From Gentiana macrophylla (Eukaryota; Streptophyta; Magnoliopsida; Gentianales; Gentianaceae), in contig CM047815.1 of assembly GCA_026214975.1 (NCBI GenBank), positions 59,217,852 to 59,281,851 on the forward strand: a stretch of 64,000 nucleotides of DNA. Reading direction: 5' to 3'. The position numbers and the translations under genes are program-made. Shown one piece after another: positions 57,251 through 64,000 of the stretch. Position 1 is the first letter of the stretch. Each line of letters starts with the position of its first letter. The notes below the pieces were generated by a model, which did no database searches, had not been told where the DNA came from, and saw only the letters and a program-made list of their open reading frames with translations.

Positions 57251-58290
57251 GCAGCCAGTCACTCAGGGATCGACATGGATGGACCCGATAGCCCTATACT
57301 TGAAAGACGGAATTCTGCCATCTAACAAGTCCCAAGCAAGAAAGGTTCGACTGCAATCCTCCAGGTATGCCCTGTTTGATTACGTTCTTTATCGTAAATC
57401 TTTTGTGACCCCCTGGATGCGGTGTGCCTCGGAGGAAGAAGGGGCATATATGCTCGAAGAAATACATAGGGGAGTTTGTGGCAATCACTGTGGAGCTCGG
57501 ATGCTGGCAAGAAAATGTAAGCTAGCGGGTTATTTCTGGCCTTCTATGCAAAGAGACGCCAACTGCCTGGTGATGAAATGCAGACCTTGCCAGGTACATG
57601 ATGTAATCACTCATCAGCAAGCGCAGGAAATGAATGCTATCGAATCGGTATGGCCATTTGACAAATGGGGAGTCGATATAGTGGGGCCCTTACCTCGAGT
57701 TCCGTGCAACTTCAAGTTCATAGTGGTAGCAGTAGACTACTTTACTAAGTGGGTCGAGGCCAAGGCTCTTACCGACATTAGGGCCTCGACCATCAAAAAA
57801 TTTCTCAGGGAAAATATTTTATGCAGGTTTGGGGTTCCGAAGTATCTAATCTCAGACAATTGAACTCAATTTCTAGATGAAAGAGTACAGAATTGGCTTA
57901 AAGATTACAAGATCGAGCACAGAACAACCTCAGTGGCCCGACCTCAGTCCAATGGGCAGGTCGAACAAACGAATAGGCAGATAAAGTTTGGTTTGAAGAA
58001 GTGGCTAGAAGATGAGGGTCGTGATTGGGCAGCTCAACTGCCTAGTATTCTATGGTCGTATCGAACAGCACCCAATACCGCCACGCAGGAAACTCCCATC
58101 GCCATGGCTTACGGATATGAAGGAGTTATACCTGCGGATATCGGGTTAGCATCGCCTCGGGTCTTGGCCTACAACGTCGAGACAAACGCCGCCGATCTAC
58201 GACAAGGGAAAGACAATGTCGAAGAAAGAAGGGAGATCGATGTGCATCGATCGGCTAACTACAAGAGGAAGATCTCGTAGTACTACAATA
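57251..58290 (+). pseudogene. pol: Gypsy integrase (interrupted)
   Basis: Zinc domain HRGVCGNHCGARMLARK...CRPCQVH (57468-57600), then WGVDIVGPLP and VAVDYFTKWVEAKAL (57668-57765), LISDN followed by an in-frame TGA at 57861-57863, then RPQSNGQVEQTNRQIKFGLK (57940) with the catalytic Glu. LPSILWSYRTAPNTATQETP and an 'RSANYKRKIS' stretch end the open part at 58280. GDLVLRKNGRQAGK-type C-terminal sequence lies in frame beyond the stop, followed by a further stop and loss of frame. Confidence 0.9.
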
Positions 58291-58499
58291 CAAGAGTGAA
58301 GTATAAATACTTCCAAGTAGGTGATCTCGTGTTAAGAAAAAATGGGAGGCAAGCAGGCAAGATCCAATAGGCAAACTCGAGCCGAATTAGGAAGGTCCTT
58401 ACAAGATTCTGAAAGTCCATCCTAAGGGATCGTATCAACTTGGCAGATCGGATGGAAGTACAGTGCTCCAAACTTGGCACACCACCAACCTCGGGAAAT

Positions 58500-59280
58500 A
58501 TTATGTTTGATTTGTTGTTTCTTTACTTCATTTGCAGTTTTTACTTTCCTAGTTATTTGTAACAAGTCGATATGACAGTTGGCCTCGATGCTCTTTATCT
58601 AAGTGATTTCCTTTTCAAATTATGCTTTACTTACAAGTTCATGTAAAAAAAAGAAGGAAAAAAAGCAAAATTCGACCGCAACAATGATTCCTCGACAGGA
58701 TGAAGTTGGAATGAAACAGTGAATAAAGCCAGGTCACTGACAGTGCTTATATCACTCCCGACCTGCCAGTAAGCCACGATGCGAGACGGTTGGAAGATCC
58801 CACGAAGGATACCTTATTCGACCAGTTCATAAGCATCACGAAGTGCGACAGTCGGATAAGGAGTTTTCAATTCGACAAGGTCATAAGCCTGACGAGGCAC
58901 GACAGTCGAATCGAGCTCCGACCAAATAGCCAAGTCAAGCCCATAAGGCAAGATAATGGGGTCGACTCATATTCAAGTGTATCATGAGTCATGTACTCAT
59001 ATTATACTTTGAGGGGCCCAGGGGAATTAAGTCCAAATGACTGCACCCCATAAGGCAAAGTTCGCAAGGGAATTAAGTTCAAAGGACTACACCCTAGCCA
59101 AATAATCAATAACACAAACGACATTCAATGGATAAGACAGAATTCGAAATTCAAAGTCAGAATTCAAAATTCAAAAAGAAAAGTTTCAGAGGTCGAATCA
59201 CAGATCCACCTCGATAAAAATCATATCTAGATAAATAAAAGTTCGATAAAAAGTCATTACAGCAAAATCGAATAGAATTG
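58500..59280. other. Gypsy spacer between integrase and antisense ORF
   Basis: Non-coding. Contains two imperfect repeats with CATAAGC.TCACGA/TGACGA and CGACAGTCG (58829-58920), and a pair of AGGGGAATTAAGTCCAAA / AAGGGAATTAAGTTCAAA blocks around 59019-59085. GAGGGGCCCAGGGG at 59011-59024 is purine-rich and could be a second, internal polypurine tract. Confidence 0.6.
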
Positions 59281-59306
59281 TTCAAAAACAATAACGAGAA
59301 GCGGCC

Positions 59307-61197
59307 TCAAGAAGCAGGCTGGTGTGAAGTGGAGGCGTTTGGGTCGACTGCCTCCTCTGGAGCATCATCATCCTCACCATCCTCAACCATTGCAGGGGCC
59401 ACGTACTTATCATGTAAAGACACGCCAGCCTTGAAATCCGTGAAATATTGAGTATATCGAGGGATGGAGTCAGGATCGTATAAATGAGCCTTCTCGATGC
59501 TAGAGACTTCAAAGTCCGGGATGACCATCTTGACCTGATCAATCGCGTTGGAAAACCCCCCCTTCATGGCTTGGCTCACCAGCAAGGTCAGGTCGGTTTC
59601 AAGTTCTTGGGAGAGCAGGAAGTCTTTTTTGGCAGAGGCCAGACGAGCCGCGTAGCTATCGACCTCATACTGAAGGTCATCTCGAGCTTTGAGAGATCCC
59701 TCCAGTTCAGCTTTTGCTTCATCAAGCTCCGATCTTACCTTAGCAAGCTCAGCATTCCTGTCGGCTAAGTCCTTGTGTGCCTTGGACAATTCGTCCTGAG
59801 AGGTTTCCAGGTAGTATTCAAGCTTGACACACCGACCATCCAACTTTTTCACCGCTGATTTCTGTTTTTCGATCTCAGAGTTCAGTCGGTTGATCGTCTC
59901 TCTCTGTTCCTCGAGAAGAGCGCAGGGGGATTCGATCCGGTTCATGGCCACTTTAGCCGTTCGCCGAGCCTGCAAAGGGTATGATGTTTACACATGGAGC
60001 CAATAAAGATCCCAAAAATAAAGGAATGAAGTAAAAACTTACAGCTCGGATGATTTTTGAAAAGTAATCATGTAACTCCTCAGGAGCCATGGCTTCCATC
60101 TCGACAACACCCATTCCCGGGATCGTGTCGATAGTATTCGAGCCTTGAGGAGGGAGATTGCGAGCTTCCTTTCTGACTCCATGTCTTACCTCCGTGGTTT
60201 TCTGGCATTTTCTCAGGACGAGACTCCCTTCAGGATGCTCAATCGCCAGGGCCTCGTCCGGTTGCTCCCTTAGGAGATCAGATGTTGATGCGGGGGTAGA
60301 AGATCGAGCAGGAGTCTTTTGGCCCGCAGAGACGATTGTGCCAGATACAGGTCTCTTCGACCCCATGCTTGCCAGTTGTTGGATTTCTTAGGATCGAACC
60401 TCTTGGGGTTAGGCACTTTGCCAACCTCCTCCAACTTTGAGAAAAAATCCACTGCAAGGAGAAGAAAATCGACATCAATGTACATATTTGAAATATGTAT
60501 GGAAAAAAGAAAAAACGCGAAGTAAAGCGGCTCGACAAAGGGAATAAGAAACCTACGCAATATTCGAATGTCTTCGTCGAGTTCCAAATAAGCACCCGGA
60601 CCCGTTGTCTCGATATCAGTGAAAGGGTATAATGAATGTAGATTTAGTCGCGACATCGGGGCTAACCCTCTCGAGAATCCTACATTCGGTGAGGGCATCA
60701 GAGTCCAGCTTATCATGCCATTTCCTAGGCCTTTTATACAAAGTATGGATGTCGACATCATCTAACCCGTGAGGCTTCCACTCTCCCTGAGACGAGGTCA
60801 CCCTTCTTACAAACTTCGACGCGAGGGGACGTCTCTGAAAGGTATACCATCCCGCGTCTTGCAGGGATCGGATCGAGTAATATTTCCTGAACAGACGGAC
60901 TGAGAATTCGACTTTGGCTATTCGACACGCCAATACAAAACCCATAACGCTCCTAATTCCGTTTGGAGCAAGTTGGGTGATGCTGATCTGATAGTGGCGA
61001 AGAATGGATATAAGGGCCGGATCGAAGGGATACCTTAACCCTTCTTTCAGTTGCGCCTCGTAGATGGCACAAAACCCCGGGGGAGGGTCACAAGCATACT
61101 GAAATCTCCCATGGGAGACTTTGATATTTTTAGAGGAATAAGGGATGCCATGGTTTATGCAAACGGCCTTGGCCTTTTCATGGGTTAGGATGGACAT
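59307..61197 (-). pseudogene. Antisense ORF of the Tat gypsy element, intron-containing
   Basis: Minus strand. First part (61197-60616, 193 codons): CINHGIPYSSKNIKVSHGRF, YEAQLKEGLRYPFDPALISI and ISITQLAPNGIRSVMGFVLA, resembling the 'putative gypsy type transposon' domain (Transposase_28, as I recall). Two good introns follow: 60452-60552 (donor GTTTCT, acceptor CTTGCAG) and 59970-60042 (donor GTAAGT, acceptor TTTGCAG). The last exon (59969-59307) encodes a long coiled coil (EQRETINRLNSEIEKQKSAV to SLKARDDLQYEVDSYAARLA) and an acidic tail. A frameshift near 60700 separates the first part from ELDEDIRILRR at the first donor. Antisense genes at this place are known in Retand-like elements; their function is not established to my knowledge. 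Confidence 0.75.
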
Positions 61198-61813
61198 ACA
61201 ACCATAGGGTCATTGGCCTTTCATCCTGGTTTTACGTTTATTAACCCCCGGCCGAGAAGTCGATTCCTCTTCCCATCCTTCTTCTTCTTCTCCAGCTATC
61301 CTCTCGCCGGAAACCTGTGGCCGCTCTGAGACAGTCCTCTCCGCCGATTCTTCTTCCCCCTCAACAAGTTCCTCCCTATTTTGAGAGTCACTTTCACTCC
61401 TAAACTTGGGATTGACGAAAGATAAAGGAAATAATGAATGAAGAAAGAATCTAAATAGAAAAGAGCCTTACTTGTATTTTTGGATAAAAGCAGGGTTTTC
61501 GAAATGGCAGATGAGAGGCTCCGGTATCTTGGACTCCTTTTATGCAGCAAAATCTTCTAAATGATTTGAAAAGACAAGATTGGAGGCAGTTATAGAGTTG
61601 TAAGCGCGATAATCAAGGATAGAAACCCCGTGTGGACCAATAAGGACGCTTCGTTTCCTGCACCCTTTAATACTGATACAGTGTGACGTCATCCTACGAC
61701 AGCCTACATCGACTAAGGGGACAGCTGTTTTCCCGCCTTAAGAGAATTACACATCGAGAGATAATTCAAATTTTCAGATCCGACTTCAGCATACGAGTTA
61801 GGCATCTCTCCGA
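61198..61813. other. Upstream region of the antisense ORF
   Basis: Between the antisense ATG and the 3' LTR. On the minus strand it has an acidic, Glu/Arg-rich reading (about 61240-61400) that may be an upstream exon, and no clear TATA box. No plus-strand gene is seen. Confidence 0.45.
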
Positions 61814-61826
61814 TCTGGGGGGCTTA
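61814..61826 (+). promoter_or_regulatory. Gypsy polypurine tract
   Basis: TCTGGGGGGCTTA directly before the 3' LTR start TGACGATACGG. Confidence 0.75.
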
Positions 61827-62355
61827 TGACGATACGGGATTTCACTCCTCCACGTGGAATTATCTGATTGGTCCAGTTGGCGTGGAAGGAGTCCAAGCCT
61901 CTAGTATGCACCTCGGGTCGAATAAGAGACGGGTCAATAAAGACCACAGCAGCCAGCAGGTTATACAAGTGTCCCATCTCGAACACCCATATCGGTATAA
62001 TACGAGTCGAGACCGGAAGTCCGGCCCAGCTTCACAAGCCCAATATCCATGGGGTTACTTGGGCAAGGGGCAAGGCCCAATGAGGGTTATTTATGTCAAT
62101 AGACACCACCGCCTTAAGATTTATGGCAGAATATGGACTTATGCCTATAAATACACTACTCCAGGAACTACATAGGGCTTGATTCCTGGACAATACACAG
62201 GATACGTAGGCAATCCAAGATACATTCTTGGACTCCGCCAAAAAACCCTAAAGACTCAATCTTTATCACAGTTCGAGCCGTCCTTGATCTTACTAACTCA
62301 TCCTTAGATTATATTTGGACATGTTAAATTAGTGGTGCATAATTTAGCATCATTA
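61827..62355 (+). repeat. Gypsy 3' LTR (LTR b)
   Basis: 529 bp, the same length as LTR a, c and d. Ends GCATCATTA (terminal CA changed to TA), followed by T and the duplicated TATAC that restarts the hAT reading. Confidence 0.93.
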
Positions 62356-62356
62356 T

Positions 62357-62574
62357 TATACCCAATATAAGGACATAAATAATGTGAAAGATACTTATGG
62401 TGTTGAATGTGTTGGTGATAATACAAGTCAAACTTTAGAATATGTGGAGATTGATGGTGATGATAACTTGGAAGCTCAATTCAACATGCATCTAGAACAT
62501 GAGCAAAAAGTTGAGTCACAAACTGAACTAGATATTTTGCCCAGGGTTGTGAGATAAGTGATAAGGTTGATGTC
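62357..62574 (+). pseudogene. hAT transposase fragment 4 (first copy)
   Basis: After the TATAC duplication the hAT frame goes on: QYKDINNVKDTYGVECVGDN, EYVEIDGDDNLEAQFNMHLE and ESQTELDILPRVVR, then a stop. TELDI is at the place where the C-terminal dimerisation region of hAT transposases begins. The sequence ends at GTTGATGTC, where the next LTR starts. Confidence 0.75.
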
Positions 62575-63103
62575 TGACGATACGGGATTTCACTCCTCCA
62601 CGTGGAATTATCTGATTGGTCCAGCTGGCGTGTAAGGAGTCCAAGCCTCTAGTATGCACCTCGGGTCGAATAAGAGACGGGTCAATGGAGACCACAGCAA
62701 CCAGCAGGTTATAGAAGTGTCCCATCTCAAACACCCATATCGGTATAATACGAGTCGAGACCGGAAGTCCGGCCCAGCTTCACAAGCCCAATATCCATGG
62801 GGTTACTTGGGCAAGTGGCAAGGCCCAATGAGGGTTATTTATGTCAATAGACACCACCGCCTTAAGATTTAGGGCAGAATATGGACTTATGCCTATAAAT
62901 ACACTACTCCATGAACTACGTAGGGCTTGATTCCTGGACAATACACAGGATACGTAGGCAATCCAAGATACATTCTTGGACTCAGCCAAAAAACCCTAAA
63001 GACTCCATCTTTATCACAGTTCGAGCCGTCCTTGTTCTTACTAACTCATCCTTAGATTATATTTGGACCTGTTAAATTAGTGGTGCATAATTTAGCATCA
63101 TCA
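62575..63103 (+). repeat. Gypsy LTR c (isolated)
   Basis: 529 bp, flanked by hAT sequence on both sides rather than by gypsy internal DNA. Left flank GTTGATGTC and right flank TTATACCC match the corresponding flanks of LTR d (left) and LTR b (right). Confidence 0.92.
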
Positions 63104-63322
63104 TTATACCCAATATAAGGCCATAAATAATGTGGAAGATACTTATGGTGTTGAATGTGTTGGTGATAATACAAGTCAAACTGTAGACTATGTGGAGATT
63201 GATGGTCATGACAACTTGGAAGCTCAATTCAACATGCATCTAGAACAAGAGCAAAAAGTTGAGTCACAAACAGAACTAGATATTTTGCCCAGGGTTGTGA
63301 GATAAGTGATAAGGTTGATGTC
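63104..63322 (+). pseudogene. hAT transposase fragment 4 (second copy)
   Basis: A repeat of 62356-62574 with about eight substitutions in 219 bp. The reading frame is kept (NNVEDTYGVECVGDNTSQT and following) up to the same stop. Together with LTR c it forms a 748-bp tandem unit. Confidence 0.85.
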
Positions 63323-64000
63323 TGACGATACGGGATTTCACTCCTCCACGTGGAATTATCTGATTGGTCCAGCTGGCGTGTAAGGAGTCCAAGCCTCTAG
63401 TATGCACCTCGGGGCGAATAAGAGACGGGTCAATGAAGACCACAGCAGCCAGCAGGTTATACAAGTGTCCCATCTCAAACACCCATATCGGTATAATACG
63501 AGTCGAGACCGGAAGTCCGGCCCAGCTTCACAAGCCCAATATCCATGGGGTTACTTGGGCAAGGGACAAGGCCCAATGAGGGTTATTTATGTCAATAGAC
63601 ACCACCGCCTTAAGATTTAGGGCAGAATATGGACTTATGCCGATAAATACACTACTCCAGGAACTACGTAGGGCTTGATTCCTGGACAATACACAGGATA
63701 CGTAGGAAATCCAAGATACATTCTTGGACTCAGCCAAAAAACCCTAAAGACTCCATCTTTATCACAGTTCGATCCGTCCTTGTTCTTACTAACTCATCCT
63801 TAGATTATATTTGGACCTGTTAAATTAGTGGTGCATAATTTAACATCATCATTGGCGCTAGAAGGAGGGTCTTCTACCGGTGAGTTATTAAGGATATCGC
63901 TATAGCACCGCCATCCAGGAGGCAGAAGCCTACGGGCAGCAAGAATCTACCAACCGAAGAGCACACGGGTTTAGATCCAGCAGGGGTTCAAATCCAGGTA
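63323..64000 (+). mobile_element. Next Tat-type gypsy copy: LTR d, primer site and start of gag (runs off window)
   Basis: LTR 63323-63851 (529 bp), primer site TGGCGCTAGAAGGAGGG from 63853, then gag sequence from 63903 closely matching 51476 onward (APPSRRQKPTGSKN). The codon at the gag start position is ATA rather than ATG in this copy. The rest lies beyond 64000. Confidence 0.9.

Larger units (their letters stand above)
50897..62355 (+). mobile_element. Ty3/gypsy Tat-type retrotransposon, complete but decayed
   Basis: LTRs of 529 bp (50897-51425 and 61827-62355, about 3% different), target duplication TATAC (50892-50896; right copy 62357-62361, after one T). Order: gag, protease, RT, RNase H, a second archaeal-like RNase H, integrase, spacer, antisense ORF, polypurine tract. 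The second RNase H and the antisense ORF mark the Tat lineage (Retand-like). It inserted in the hAT gene and was itself hit by the solo LTR at 54338-55921. Confidence 0.93.

Overview
This is plant nuclear DNA, probably from a eudicot and from repeat-rich heterochromatin. I see no intact cellular gene, no tRNA or rRNA gene, no CRISPR array and nothing prokaryotic. Almost every base can be assigned to a transposable element or its remnant: Ty1/copia elements with initiator-Met-type primer sites, Ty3/gypsy elements of Tat type with an antisense ORF, CACTA, hAT and Mutator-like DNA transposons, Stowaway-like MITEs and solo LTRs. The species cannot be named from the sequence.

Left part. 1-3024 is the end of a CACTA element on the minus strand carrying a fragment of a plastidic-glucose-transporter-like exon. 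3027-3485 is tandem repeats. 3745-4585 is the subterminal repeat zone of a second CACTA element, inserted in the gag gene of a minus-strand Tat-type gypsy fragment (4586-6418). A Stowaway-like MITE (6956-9015) is split by a copia solo LTR (7103-8888). A decayed minus-strand copia element (Copia-1, 9287-16935) is split by a plus-strand copia element (Copia-2, 9785-14826).

Centre and right: one deep nest. A decayed hAT transposase gene starts at 16941 and its pieces reappear at 17487, 49893 and 62357. A Mutator-like element (MULE, 17641-49892, 10-bp target duplication, inverted repeats of about 0.4-0.46 kb) split it. That MULE carries a fragment of a plant membrane-protein gene (At5g17910-like, judged from memory), so it is Pack-MULE-like. 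The MULE was then invaded by (i) a 1.7-kb solo-LTR-like element (18389-37151), itself split by a tandem copia array LTR-internal-LTR-internal-LTR (19556-36649), and (ii) a non-coding LTR element (LARD-like, 37250-48978), itself holding a short-LTR copia element in its 5' LTR (Copia-3, 37733-41881) and a copia solo LTR (42305-43686). A Tat-type gypsy element (50897-62355, with a solo LTR at 54338-55921) also entered the hAT gene. Beyond it, an [LTR + 219 bp of hAT] unit is tandemly duplicated before the next gypsy element begins (63323-64000).

Nearly all insertions are supported by matching target-site duplications, so their relative order can be read directly. All pol genes carry frameshifts, stops or altered catalytic residues. 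The most interesting points are the reconstructed nest, the Pack-MULE whose inverted repeats overlap the captured gene, the three-LTR copia array, the non-coding LTR element with recurring palindromes, and the LTR-hAT tandem duplication. Differences between the two copia units cluster as small indels near CAG/CTG motifs, which raises the possibility of consensus errors. I found no convincing new biological system beyond these transposon structures.
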